This document shows, piece by piece, positions 46,432 to 56,400 of a stretch of 64,000 bases of DNA. Location of the stretch: NCBI GenBank assembly GCA_947495125.1, contig CANLXL010000011.1:96385-160384 (forward strand). The letters run 5' to 3'. The stretch is from an uncultured Flaviramulus sp. (GTDB lineage: Bacteria > Bacteroidota > Bacteroidia > Flavobacteriales > Flavobacteriaceae). Below the pieces are notes generated by a model, which saw only the letters and a list, made by a program, of their open reading frames with translations, did no database searches and was not told the DNA's origin. Position numbers and translations under genes: made by a program. How positions within the stretch are numbered: position 1 is the stretch's first letter; every line of letters begins with the position of its first letter.

Positions 46432-47298
46432 ATGACCATCGATGTACACAAGTATTTTTTAAGACACCCAAAGTTCAATAAACTTATTGGGAATGATTAT
46501 TTATTTGTTGAATACAAATGTCCGTTGGAGGTCGAAAACTTTAAACTCTGGACAGATACGCCGATTCTCAACTATGTCATCAGCGGTAAGAAGGACTGGA
46601 CAGCATTAGAAAAAAAGTATACCGTTCATCAAGGGGATGCACTATTTATCAAACCGGGCGTATATAACACCAGGCAATATTTTGAAGATGACTATTGTGT
46701 GATGCTCTTTTTTATATCTGAAGATTTTATTCGACGCTTTCTCAAGCAGTATGAACATGCCATTACTTTTCGGGATTCGGAACCCTCAGAACAACAGATT
46801 TTCACTATAGAAGTTCAGGATACGCTTAATGCGCTGTTTCTGTCTGTTTTTAATTATATGAATCAAGCCGGCAACCTGCCCAAAGATCTCATCGAAATGA
46901 AATTTAACGAATTACTGTTCAATATGGCATTAAATCCTGCGAATCGTGATCTGATTGACTACTTTAGATCACTTCAGCATGTTGACAGAGTTGATCTTAA
47001 AACAATCATGATGAAGAATTTTCACTGTGATTTGAAACTTGAAGCATTTGCGCAACTTAGTGGCCGGAGCTTATCCACTTTTAAGAGAGACTTTAAAGCA
47101 ACATTCCACGAGAACCCGGGAAAATGGCTGATCAGAAAACGTCTGGAATACGCTAAAACCTTATTGATTACCACCGATCTTAACATCAATGAAATCTGCT
47201 TTGAGAGTGGTTTTAAGAATGTTTCGCATTTTAATCATAGCTTTAAACAGAAGTTTAATTATCCTCCAAATCAATTTAGGAAGCACGTTCTCGGATGA
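46432..47298 (+). CDS. AraC family transcriptional regulator
   Basis: A 288-residue protein with an N-terminal cupin-like sensor domain (HQGDALFIKPGVYNTRQYFEDDY) and a C-terminal double helix-turn-helix at about residues 185-285. The latter has LEAFAQLSGRSLSTFKRDFK, NPGKWLIRKRLEYAK and INEICFESGFKNVSHFNHSFKQKF. It starts 45 bp after moaA and could be cotranscribed or independent. Targets and ligand are unknown; the adjacent secreted-protein gene and the cofactor operon are candidates. Confidence 0.9.
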   Translation: MTIDVHKYFLRHPKFNKLIGNDYLFVEYKCPLEVENFKLWTDTPILNYVISGKKDWTALEKKYTVHQGDALFIKPGVYNTRQYFEDDYCVMLFFISEDFIRRFLKQYEHAITFRDSEPSEQQIFTIEVQDTLNALFLSVFNYMNQAGNLPKDLIEMKFNELLFNMALNPANRDLIDYFRSLQHVDRVDLKTIMMKNFHCDLKLEAFAQLSGRSLSTFKRDFKATFHENPGKWLIRKRLEYAKTLLITTDLNINEICFESGFKNVSHFNHSFKQKFNYPPNQFRKHVLG

Positions 47299-47376
47299 TT
47301 TCTAGCCGTTTTTCACTTTGAACTTTTGAACAATAAAATTGAACTTCTAACAAAATTCAAATCACGGATTTGAACA

Positions 47377-47384
47377 TACTTTTG
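47377..47384 (+). promoter_or_regulatory. Putative -7 box for the 178-aa secreted protein gene
   Basis: TACTTTTG matches TAnnTTTG and lies 25 bp before the ATG at 47410, giving a predicted leader of about 19 nt. No clear -33 element was found. Confidence 0.35.
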
Positions 47385-47409
47385 GCATATCATTTTAAAC
47401 TATTATGCC

Positions 47410-47946
47410 ATGAAAACATTAGTATTATTTTTCGTAAGTGTATTTGCTATTTACACTATAACTGCACAGCAACATGATCTTGCTTTTTTGAATACCGATG
47501 AAGTACACTCAATTATTGAAAGCGCAAATGCTTTAGACAAAAGAAGTGCCATTAAAACAACAAATGCCGACTACCTAACCATGGTAGACCTAGAGCAGCC
47601 ATCACTAGAGGTAAGAACTCTTGAGCATGAAATCGCTAATTTTGATTTACAGCAACACGCCATCTTCGACGACTCTGAAGAAGCCACCTATCAGATCGTG
47701 TTTAATAAAAGACACGCCAATGCCGTGGTAACTTACAGGTATACCGGTGAGATATTAGAAGCAAAAGAGAACTATAAAAACATCAAGTTACCGCTGCGTT
47801 TAAGAGTTAAAATAACTAAAGAACATCCCGGTTGGGCTTTTAAAAGTAATGTGTTGACTATCAATTATAGAAAAGGAAAACCAGTCTTAAGAACTTATCG
47901 CGCGGTTATTACTGACGGAAAAAGAAGCAAAAAATTGAGTTATTAG
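47410..47946 (+). CDS. Secreted hypothetical protein (178 aa)
   Basis: Signal peptide to about residue 19 (ending ITAQ), so periplasmic or exported. The mature part has an acidic helical half (residues 25-90) and a basic beta-rich half with repeated VVTYRYTGEIL and NVLTINYRKGKPVLRTYR strands. I do not recognise a family with certainty; it has the look of small Bacteroidota stress- or PepSY-like secreted proteins. It is preceded by a good -7 box and follows the AraC regulator by 111 bp, so it may be that regulator's target. Confidence 0.65.
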   Translation: MKTLVLFFVSVFAIYTITAQQHDLAFLNTDEVHSIIESANALDKRSAIKTTNADYLTMVDLEQPSLEVRTLEHEIANFDLQQHAIFDDSEEATYQIVFNKRHANAVVTYRYTGEILEAKENYKNIKLPLRLRVKITKEHPGWAFKSNVLTINYRKGKPVLRTYRAVITDGKRSKKLSY

Positions 47947-48008
47947 GTCAGGTAAGCCTCTCAAAACAATGCCATGGCTGGCTTTGATTTTTAAACTTTC
48001 CATTGATG

Positions 48009-48064
48009 AGGTCTCGATACATTTTTCTCGTCCCTCGAAAAACTCAGTGGGCCTATCGAGACCT
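48009..48064. repeat. REP-like inverted repeat
   Basis: Perfect 11-bp arms AGGTCTCGATA (48009-48019) and TATCGAGACCT (48054-48064) around 34 bases that include TCGTCCCTCGA. Sequences of this kind are dispersed in Bacteroidota genomes, often between convergent genes. Here it may also act as the shared terminator of the 178-aa gene and the DUF4202 gene. Confidence 0.65.
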
Positions 48065-48081
48065 AATATTCGACATTAAAT

Positions 48082-48118
48082 AGGTTCTCGATACACCACG
48101 CTAGGGCGTGATACTCGA
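48082..48118. repeat. Second REP-like unit
   Basis: An imperfect palindrome: GGTTCTCGATAC and ATACTCGAACT flank CACGC-TAGG-GCGTG. It shares the TCTCGATAC core with the unit just to the left. Confidence 0.55.
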
Positions 48119-48158
48119 ACTGACTTCTTACGTATATCGTATTTAGACGCAGTAAAAG

Positions 48159-48746
48159 CTAAGAAATAGCGGCCTTTATCAAAGCCAAATTCACATCAGA
48201 GTAAGACAATAATAGGGCGTGCTCCCGCCCTTTTTCAGACATCTTTTTCCAGGTTTTCTGAATGATCCCGATCAACTTTTCATCATTATGCTTCAACGAA
48301 AATGCCTCGAAATAGTATTTTAAAAAGACCAGACAAATCACATCTTCAAGGATTTGAGATTCTTCATCTTTTTTAATCTTTTTCTTCTGAATTAAAAAGG
48401 CGACCCGATCAATAAATTCAGTATCATAACCGATCGCTTTTAGAATTTCTGACGTCATATCGGCATGCATCCTTTTCAGTTCTTCACGCCATTTCAGATA
48501 ACCAATCCGATCCATGGGGTAACGATCGCGGGGAATCTTCCAACGATTGATATGTTGTGCGCGTGCCGCAATCTGCAAGACTTCTGAAGCTTCAGGATGA
48601 AACGTCAATAATTGTGCTGTCATACGTTGCGAATACAGGAGTTCCTTGGGATAGCTCTTCCCATTGTGCGCTTCCGTAGTTTCATCATTAGCATTTTCAC
48701 TATCAATGCGTTCTATGGCTTTTTGAAATTTTTCAGAATTCATCAT
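48159..48746 (-). CDS. DUF4202 family protein
   Basis: A 195-residue cytoplasmic helical protein. FQKAIERIDSENANDE at the start and YSQRMTAQLLTFHPEASEVLQIAARAQHINRWKIPRDRYPMDRIGYLKWREELKRMHAD are characteristic of DUF4202. The conserved histidines and arginines (AAxxQHIxRW) resemble an HD-like all-helical metal site, though no reaction is established. It follows the FdhF-like gene by 17 bp in a three-gene operon with formate-tetrahydrofolate ligase, which points to formate metabolism. The first two codons are both ATG (48746 and 48743). Confidence 0.85.
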   Translation of the reverse strand: MMNSEKFQKAIERIDSENANDETTEAHNGKSYPKELLYSQRMTAQLLTFHPEASEVLQIAARAQHINRWKIPRDRYPMDRIGYLKWREELKRMHADMTSEILKAIGYDTEFIDRVAFLIQKKKIKKDEESQILEDVICLVFLKYYFEAFSLKHNDEKLIGIIQKTWKKMSEKGREHALLLSYSDVNLALIKAAIS

Positions 48747-48763
48747 ATATTCTTTAAAGGGTA

Positions 48764-51058
48764 TTAATTCTTTTCTACTGTGATAATCACACTTTTAGAC
48801 GCCGGTGTTTTTGCCGTATGTGCAAAACTATCTAAGGGTACCAATACATTAGTTTCCGGGAAATAGGTGGCACTGCAATTTTTCGGAATATCGTAACCAA
48901 TCACTTTAAATTTACGAGCTTCTCGCACTGTACCATTAAATTCCGATTTCAAGTTCACCACCTGACGTTCCTCTAAGCCTCTAGATTTCATATCTCCACG
49001 GTTCATAAATATGATACGCCGTTCATTAAAAATACCGCGGTAACGATCATTCAATCCATAAATCGTTGTATTAAACTGATCATGACTCCGTATGGTCATC
49101 ATGATCAATTCATCGTCTTTAAGTTCCCAGTCAGGAAGTTTATTGATCGAAAAATTAGCTTTTCCCGTTTTGGTTTTAAAACGTCTTTCCCTTGCGCCAT
49201 TTGGCAAATAAAAACCTGATGGTTGTTGTAACCGGGTATTATAATCCTGAAACCCTTCAACCACATCCTGGATATCATCACGAACCAGGTTATAATCATC
49301 TTTATAGGCCAACCAATTAATTTTAGAACGTCCTTTTAAAGTGGCATGGGCAATGCCGCAAACCACAGCGACCTCACTAAGTAAATCTTTGGAACAAGGC
49401 TCTAAAACACCTTTTGTTGATGACACAATACCCATAGAATTTTCAACACTTTGCACCTGAATTCCTGTTTTTTGATAATCTCTTTCGGTACGGCCTAAAC
49501 ACGGAAAAATTAGGGCCTCTTTCCCTGTTACCAAATGCGAACGGTTCAATTTGGTACTTACATGCACCGTCAGGTCACAATTGGCCAATCCTCGGGCCGA
49601 ATAATTAGTGTCCGGAACAGCCGATATAAAATTACCACCCAAACCAAAAAAGACCTTTGCTTTTTTCTCATACATAGCTCTTATGGCATCAATAACAGAA
49701 TAACCATGTTTGGATGAAGGCTTGAATCCATATTTATTTTCAATCTTATCTAAAAATGCCTGTGGAGCGGCTTCCCAAATTCCAACGGTTCTGTCTCCCT
49801 GCACATTAGAATGCCCGCGTACGGGGCATGTTCCAGCACCTTCTTTACCAATACTTCCTTTTAAAAGCAATAGATTGACCAATTCGCGGATATTATCCAC
49901 CGCATTTTCATGCTGTGTGAGCCCCATGGCCCAGCAAATGATGATCTTATTTTTATTTAAAACCCTATCGAAAACCTGATTAAAAACATCTAAAGAAACT
50001 CCGGATAGTTTTAAACACTCGTCAAAATCATGTCGCCTTAGATCATTTACAAACTCCTCATAACCATGCGTGAACGCCTTAATAAAATCGGTATCGAACA
50101 CTTGACCTGTTTGTTCCTGAGCTTCTAACAGCTTTACTAAAAGTGCTTTGATAAAAGCCACATCCCCATTGATGGTAATGGGTACATAGACATCGGCCAG
50201 TTTCGTACCTCCGGTTAATAATTTCACCGGACTTTGAGGGTCGGTAAATTTAAAAAGTCCTGCTTCCGGTAATGGATTGATAGCTATGATCTGTCCACCA
50301 TTCTTTTTAGTTTTTTCTAATGCGGAAAGCATCCTAGGGTGGTTGGTGGCAGGATTTTGCCCGATCACCAACACCAGTTCGGCCTTATAGAGATCATCTA
50401 AGGTTACCGAACCTTTACCAATACCCAAGGTTTCAGACAATGCACTTCCGCTGGCTTCATGACACATGTTTGAGCAATCCGGTAAGTTTGCCGTTCCAAA
50501 CTCCCTTACAAAAAGTTGGTATAAAAAAGCCGCTTCATTCGTAGTTCTTCCCGAGGTATAAAAAATAGCTTCATCCGGATGATCTAAAGCATTGAGATGT
50601 TCCCCTACTTTGTCGAAGGCATGCTCCCAGGAAATGGGTTGATAATGTGTCGCACCTTCAGCCAAATACATAGGTTCCGCCAATCGTCCGGATTTTCCAA
50701 TTTCAAAATCCGAAAGCTCGGAAAGTTCATCCACGCTATGTTTTGCAAAGAATTCGCGACCAATCGTTTTGTTCTGCATCTCTTCGGCCATAGCTTTAAG
50801 ACCATTTTCGCAATATTCTCCAAGCGACGAGCGCTCATCATCAGGATCCGGCCAGGCACAACCCGGGCAATCGAACCCCCCTTTCTGATTTACTTTTAGC
50901 GAAGCTTTAAAAGCATCGGCAAGGTTCATATATTTTCCGGCATGATGTATAGCGGCTTTTAAGCCACCAAAACCTGCACTGTTCTTTGATGGTGTCTTTG
51001 TTTTTAAGTTAGAAAACCCTTCGGGCGTCTTCGACTTCTCTTCAGGTGATTTGTTCAT
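48764..51058 (-). CDS. FdhF/YdeP family molybdopterin oxidoreductase, formate dehydrogenase-like
   Basis: A 764-residue cytoplasmic molybdoenzyme. The N-terminus has FDCPGCAWPDPDDERS (residues 62-77), the altered iron-sulfur region of the YdeP branch rather than the classic CxxCxxxC. At LPDCSNMCHEASG, Cys199 sits where FdhF-type formate dehydrogenases carry selenocysteine followed by H. The C-terminal dinucleotide-binding region has TIRSHDQFNTTIYGLNDRYRGI. No signal peptide. It probably oxidises formate or a related compound with a bis-MGD cofactor made by the nearby moa/mob genes. Family members' substrates are poorly known. Upstream lies fhs, 21 bp away. Confidence 0.88.
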   Translation of the reverse strand: MNKSPEEKSKTPEGFSNLKTKTPSKNSAGFGGLKAAIHHAGKYMNLADAFKASLKVNQKGGFDCPGCAWPDPDDERSSLGEYCENGLKAMAEEMQNKTIGREFFAKHSVDELSELSDFEIGKSGRLAEPMYLAEGATHYQPISWEHAFDKVGEHLNALDHPDEAIFYTSGRTTNEAAFLYQLFVREFGTANLPDCSNMCHEASGSALSETLGIGKGSVTLDDLYKAELVLVIGQNPATNHPRMLSALEKTKKNGGQIIAINPLPEAGLFKFTDPQSPVKLLTGGTKLADVYVPITINGDVAFIKALLVKLLEAQEQTGQVFDTDFIKAFTHGYEEFVNDLRRHDFDECLKLSGVSLDVFNQVFDRVLNKNKIIICWAMGLTQHENAVDNIRELVNLLLLKGSIGKEGAGTCPVRGHSNVQGDRTVGIWEAAPQAFLDKIENKYGFKPSSKHGYSVIDAIRAMYEKKAKVFFGLGGNFISAVPDTNYSARGLANCDLTVHVSTKLNRSHLVTGKEALIFPCLGRTERDYQKTGIQVQSVENSMGIVSSTKGVLEPCSKDLLSEVAVVCGIAHATLKGRSKINWLAYKDDYNLVRDDIQDVVEGFQDYNTRLQQPSGFYLPNGARERRFKTKTGKANFSINKLPDWELKDDELIMMTIRSHDQFNTTIYGLNDRYRGIFNERRIIFMNRGDMKSRGLEERQVVNLKSEFNGTVREARKFKVIGYDIPKNCSATYFPETNVLVPLDSFAHTAKTPASKSVIITVEKN

Positions 51059-51079
51059 AACAATACGATTACATGATTA

Positions 51080-52747
51080 TTAAAATAATCCTGAAATATT
51101 TCCGGCGTTATCAATCGTGATATGCTCTGATGCTGGATGCGCCGGTAGTCCCGGCATACGCATCATATCTCCGGTTATTGGAATTAAAAATCCCGCTCCG
51201 GCTGCAATTTCAATTTCTCTAACATTGATGATAAACCCTTCCGGCCGACCTAATAATTTTGGGTTATCTGATAAGGACTTCTGTGTTTTTGCAATACATA
51301 CGGGCAGGTGTTCTAGTCCTAAATTAGCAATCGTTCTTAAATTTCGGTTGGCTAAATTGGAATATTCAACACCACTGGCGCCATAGATCTTGGTAGCAAT
51401 GGTTTCTATTTTTTCTTTCACACTACTCTTCCAGTCGTATAACGGTTTAAAATTTGAACCGTTACTTTCCACAATATCAATAACATGTTTGGCTAATTCT
51501 AAAGCCCCTTCCCCGCCTTTAGCCCAAACTTCGGCCAATGCAACACGAACCTTATTCGATGTCGCAAATTCTTTAATGATCTCAATTTCGGCATCGGTAT
51601 CAGACACGAATCTATTGATAGAGATCACCGGTGTAATCCCAAACTGCTGTACATTTTCCAAATGCTTCTCCAGGTTTGGAAGGCCTTTTTTTAAAGCTTC
51701 TGTATTCTCTTCCGTCAGGTTCTTTAGATCGGCACCACCATGATACTTTAAGGCTCTTATGGTCGTAGTAAGTACAACAGCCTTGGGTGATAGTCCGGCA
51801 CTCTGACATTTAATATCCAGGAATTTTTCAGCTCCCAGATCGGCACCAAATCCCGCTTCGGTCACCACATAATCAGATAAAGTCATTCCCATTTTTGTGG
51901 CTATCACCGAATTGGTTCCCTGGGCAATATTCGCAAAGGGGCCGCCGTGTATTATTGCGGGATTCCCTTCAATGGTTTGTACTAGGTTCGGCTTTACAGC
52001 ATCCTTTAAAAGGGCCGCCATGGCACCTTCGACTTTTAGATCTCTGGCATAAACAGGTTCTCGGGAAAGGGTATACCCCACAAAAATATTTCCGAGGCGT
52101 TGTTTTAAATCTTCCAGATCCTTAGCCAGGCAAAGAATGGCCATGATCTCTGAGGCCGCGGTAATATCGAATCCGGTCTGCCGTGGTACACCGGAGGTGG
52201 TTCCTCCAAGTCCGATCACCATGTTTCGCAGGGATCGGTCATTCATATCCATCACACGTTTCCATTTGACCGTTCTGGCGTCAATACCCAATGAATTGGT
52301 TTTACTCTGAATATTATTATCGATAATGGCTGCCAATAAGTTATGGGATTTTTCTATGGCTGAAAAGTCTCCCGTAAAATGCAAATTAATATCTTCCATA
52401 GGAAGCACCTGGGAATAGCCGCCACCTGTGGCCCCACCTTTAATCCCGAAAACAGGACCTAATGAAGGTTCACGTAAAACGACCGTGGTCTGTTTTCCCA
52501 ATTGGTTCAGTCCTTCGGAAAGTCCGATAGACATAGTCGTCTTTCCTTCACCCGCCGGCGTTGGAGACACCGCGGATACTAAAATAAGGTTACATTGTTT
52601 GGCTTTCTCATCATCGAGAATGCTATGTGGTAGTTTGGCTTTATACTTGCCATACATTTCAATATCATCGGCATTTAAGTTTAATTTCTCTGCGATGTTA
52701 CTAATGTGTTTTAGCTTAATTTGTTTAGCTATTTCTAAATCACTCAT
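51080..52747 (-). CDS. fhs: Formate-tetrahydrofolate ligase
   Basis: A 555-residue enzyme from the ATG at 52747 (MSDLEIAKQIKLK), the usual family N-terminus and length. An in-frame extension of 29 lysine-rich residues to 52834 is possible but unlike the family. ATP-binding loop: PTPAGEGKTTMSIGL. EPSLGPVFGIKGGATGGGYSQV and TEAGFGADLGAEKF are Fhs signatures. It forms 10-formyl-tetrahydrofolate from formate and ATP. It is the first gene of an operon with the FdhF/YdeP-like enzyme and DUF4202, so formate can be directed either to folate or to oxidation. Confidence 0.93.
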   Translation of the reverse strand: MSDLEIAKQIKLKHISNIAEKLNLNADDIEMYGKYKAKLPHSILDDEKAKQCNLILVSAVSPTPAGEGKTTMSIGLSEGLNQLGKQTTVVLREPSLGPVFGIKGGATGGGYSQVLPMEDINLHFTGDFSAIEKSHNLLAAIIDNNIQSKTNSLGIDARTVKWKRVMDMNDRSLRNMVIGLGGTTSGVPRQTGFDITAASEIMAILCLAKDLEDLKQRLGNIFVGYTLSREPVYARDLKVEGAMAALLKDAVKPNLVQTIEGNPAIIHGGPFANIAQGTNSVIATKMGMTLSDYVVTEAGFGADLGAEKFLDIKCQSAGLSPKAVVLTTTIRALKYHGGADLKNLTEENTEALKKGLPNLEKHLENVQQFGITPVISINRFVSDTDAEIEIIKEFATSNKVRVALAEVWAKGGEGALELAKHVIDIVESNGSNFKPLYDWKSSVKEKIETIATKIYGASGVEYSNLANRNLRTIANLGLEHLPVCIAKTQKSLSDNPKLLGRPEGFIINVREIEIAAGAGFLIPITGDMMRMPGLPAHPASEHITIDNAGNISGLF

Positions 52748-52834
52748 TCCTTTTAATTGTTTTTCGGATTTTTTAGTTAATAAATTGTTTTTTGGATTTT
52801 TTGGTACGATGATCTCATACTGGTTTTCATTCAT

Positions 52835-53424
52835 TTTAAAACGAATTATGCTCTGTTTAAGGTCATCATTCTTAATGTCTAAAACTACACTTTTTATGGG
52901 AGGTATTAAAACTTTAATTATAGATTTACATCATAAAAAAAGTGTGTTCATAAAAATTTAATGCCCTATGTCTTGCGCCATAGAAAGACTCAAATAGATT
53001 CGGTTCTTTATACCGTCTAAATGAAAACCCATTTTTAAAACCTCTTTTTTTAAAAGGATACCGGTGTTCCCAAAACCTCAATAAAATAAGCGTCTCACAA
53101 ACATTTTATCATAAAAAACTTTAATATGAGTAAGGATAAACCTTAGCATTAATGAGGTAAAACCGTAGTTTATATAAGGTTCCCAATTGTCAAGTTATCA
53201 ACAATATATAAAATACTTATAACCATAGTATTAACAATGCATAACAAGTTTTTTTGTTTGAAAAACATGACATCTATAAAGCTTTATAAACAATTTAACC
53301 AATTGATTTTCAGTAATATAAAAAAACTTATCAACCCCTACAAAAAGTAAGTAAAAACGTAGTGCTTGTTTTACAGAGAGTTATAATTTTATGGACTCAT
53401 TATAAATCTGTAAATCATGTTCTT
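52835..53424. other. Divergent intergenic region, about 590 bp
   Basis: AT-rich DNA between fhs (minus) and the YD-repeat operon (plus), which must hold both promoters. Seen: an imperfect inverted repeat ACACTTTTTATG (52887-52898) with CATAAAAAAAGTGT (52932-52945), and scattered TTTG boxes without convincing spacing. No TGACAAATnTCA-like site and no credible reading frame. Confidence 0.35.
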
Positions 53425-56400
53425 ATGAAAACACGCTTTTTATTTCTTTTAGTTTTTTTGCTTATGTGCTTTAATCCTGTTTTTGGTCAAGACCTAAAAC
53501 CTGAACTTGATGCATATGCTCCCGTTTCGCCTAACGCCGCTAGTTTGGGTAAATATGGTTTATTTCCGGTAAACTATAATCTCGGAAAAGTAAATACCGG
53601 CATTCCTATCTATACCATAAATACAGGAACGCAAGAACTCCCCATAAGTCTAAGTTATAATACCGGAGGGATACGTGTTAATGAATTGGCGTCCTGGGTT
53701 GGATTAGGCTGGACTCTAAATAGCGGTGGAGCCATAATCCGTAACACTAAAGGTATCCCCGAGGATATTAGTGCAGCCACAGATATAATCGATTTAGATA
53801 ATGCGGCATATAATGAAACTAACTATGAATACCTCTATGCTGTGTGGTCGGGAAATAAAGATAGCCAATCAGACGAATTTATAATTAATGCACCGGGAAT
53901 TTCAGGCACCTTTTATTTTAACTGGGATGATCAAAACAATATTGTTTTTTCAGACCATAGTAAAGCGAAGGTAACCATTCTATCGAATGCTGAAATAGAA
54001 GTGATTAGAACAGATGGAACAACCTTACGTTTTGGCACTGCATTGGATGATCATGACGCCACCGAAGTCTCCAAAATGCCAACAACCGATTATAGAGGTC
54101 AGTATAATTATATCAGTGCCTGGTACCTCACTGAAATGATATCACCCAAAGGGGATGTCATTACATTCAAATATAAGGGCTTACTTAATAAAGGAGATTA
54201 TCCCGTGGCGTCCGGCGAAAATGTGAGTTTGCCTACCCCGGGCTCTATAAAAGGAACATACCCTAATCAAAGATATAGTGATAAAAAGTACCTCGAGCGT
54301 ATTGAATTTAACAATGGATACGTGCTTTTCAATTCAGCCTTGGGGAGACAGGATTTAGCCGACGAATATCGTCTGGATACCATAAAAGTGTACTCAGGAA
54401 GCTATGGCGGAACAAGTACGCTTGTTAACGAATTCACTTTCAATTATAGTTATTTTTCCAGATCAGGAGGCTCTTATCCTACAGGGTATACCGGGATTCA
54501 GGGAACAGACACATTTACCGGCACAAGACTAACCAATAGCAGGACCAAATCTCTAAGATTAGATAAGGTTATAGCTGGTAAAAATGGTGTTGGGCAAGAA
54601 CATGAGTTTGACTATAACAGCACAACTTTACCTTTAAGAGGCTCTAACCGCCAAGACCAATGGGGTTATGCGAATGGCAACAGCGGAAGTTTATTACTCC
54701 CAACAAGCGGTACATTTTCTGCTACCAGTTCATTTGGAAGTTTGGGGTCTCCAACAAACTATGATGTAGGTACAGGGGATAGAAATGGTAATGAAGCCAA
54801 AATGAAAGCCGGAATACTTGAAAAAATAACCTATCCTACCGGTGGATATACCGTTTTCGAGTACGATACTTATAAAGAAACCTACCAAACCACCATACCC
54901 ACATATTCTAATAAAACTGAAGCCATTCAGGCCTATGGCACCGCATGCGACCCGAACACCTATCCCCCTACATCGAATACAACCTTTCACATAGGATCGA
55001 ATTATGTAAGCGGCAGCGGCAAATTACACATTACATTTACAGAGTCTGATGGTCTTGGTAACGGATTTACCCGTGTAGAACATAACAATACGATATATTC
55101 CGGACCAACAAATGGTTCGACAAGTTCTTCATCCCAAATCGTTAATGTCAATTTTTCTCAAGGGTTTCATACTTTAGAAGCCTATGAATATCGTGGTGGA
55201 AATACGAATTCTGCACAAGGTTGCGCTTTTGCAACCATCAGTGCCAGTTGGCAAGAAGATAATGGTGCTACAACCACAATAACCCATGAAGATGTTTATG
55301 GTGGTTTGCGCATCAAATCGATTAAGAACTATGATGGTGTTTCCAGTACTCCTGTGACTATAAAAGAATTCGAATACGGGAGTCCTAACGTACTACAACC
55401 AAAAAAAGATAGGTCTGAAATGAGTTTTTTCTTAAACCAAAACAGGAGCCTTAATCTGTTGGTATCTACCAATGTGGGTTATGATAATAATATTGGTGGT
55501 AGACCGATTGTAGAATATGGAGGCGTTACTGAAACTAATATTAGTGCTGTTAACGCCGGTGATAATGGAAAAACAACATACGCTTATAATACCATTCCGT
55601 CTCAGCGCCTTTTAGAATTTGTTGCACCTATAGCTTTTAAGCATCCTCAGTTAGTCTTAATGGATTTAGAAGAATATGGTTTGGTGGGTACCATCTTTGA
55701 TTCGGCATTAAACGCAGATACGTTTTCATTCTATAGAACCGATAATTGGCGTTATGGCACCCTAAAAAACAAAATCGTTCATAAAAATATTGGAACGGTA
55801 CAAAGTCCATCATATACCATAGTGAGCAAAACGGAAAATGAGTACACCACATTAACCACTTCGGATATTAAGATTAATCTCGTATCAAAAATTTGGATGC
55901 GTGGAGATATATTTGATGAGGGCAATTGGTATGCTCCGGATAGTAATCAAATTTATGGATATCATAATTACCACTTCAGCTATTTCATCGGAGAAATCTC
56001 TTTAGGCAGAGAAGCCCTTTCACAAACCATCACGACTAATTATGATACTAATGGTGCTAATCCTGTGGTTCAGACTACCAATTATTTTTATGATAACCTG
56101 AGCCATATGCAACTTACAAGAACCGAAACGACCAACAGTAAAGGCGAACTATTAAAAACCAAAACGTCCTTTGCGCATGATGTCAATGATCAAACCCTCA
56201 TAGGTAAAAACAGAATTGCAGAACCGGTTAAGATAGAAAGCTTTAAAAAAGTAGGCAGCAATCCGGAAGTCAAACTCATTGAACAAAAGACCTTATACGA
56301 CACTTTTGGCACTAATTATCTACCGGAGTTTATCCAAACCTCAAAAGGTTCAGGGGCTTTAACAACCAGAATTGAATACCATGATTATTATGCCAACGGC

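Larger units (their letters stand above)
47947..48158. other. Intergenic region with REP-like palindromes
   Basis: 212 bp between convergent genes. It contains two palindromic units built around TCTCGATA (see 48009-48064 and 48082-48118) and otherwise no reading frame. Confidence 0.5.

Noticed and set aside
52748..52834. 29-residue N-terminal extension of formate-tetrahydrofolate ligase
   Set aside because: The extension is lysine-rich and unlike family N-termini; the ATG at 52747 gives the usual length. It cannot be fully excluded.
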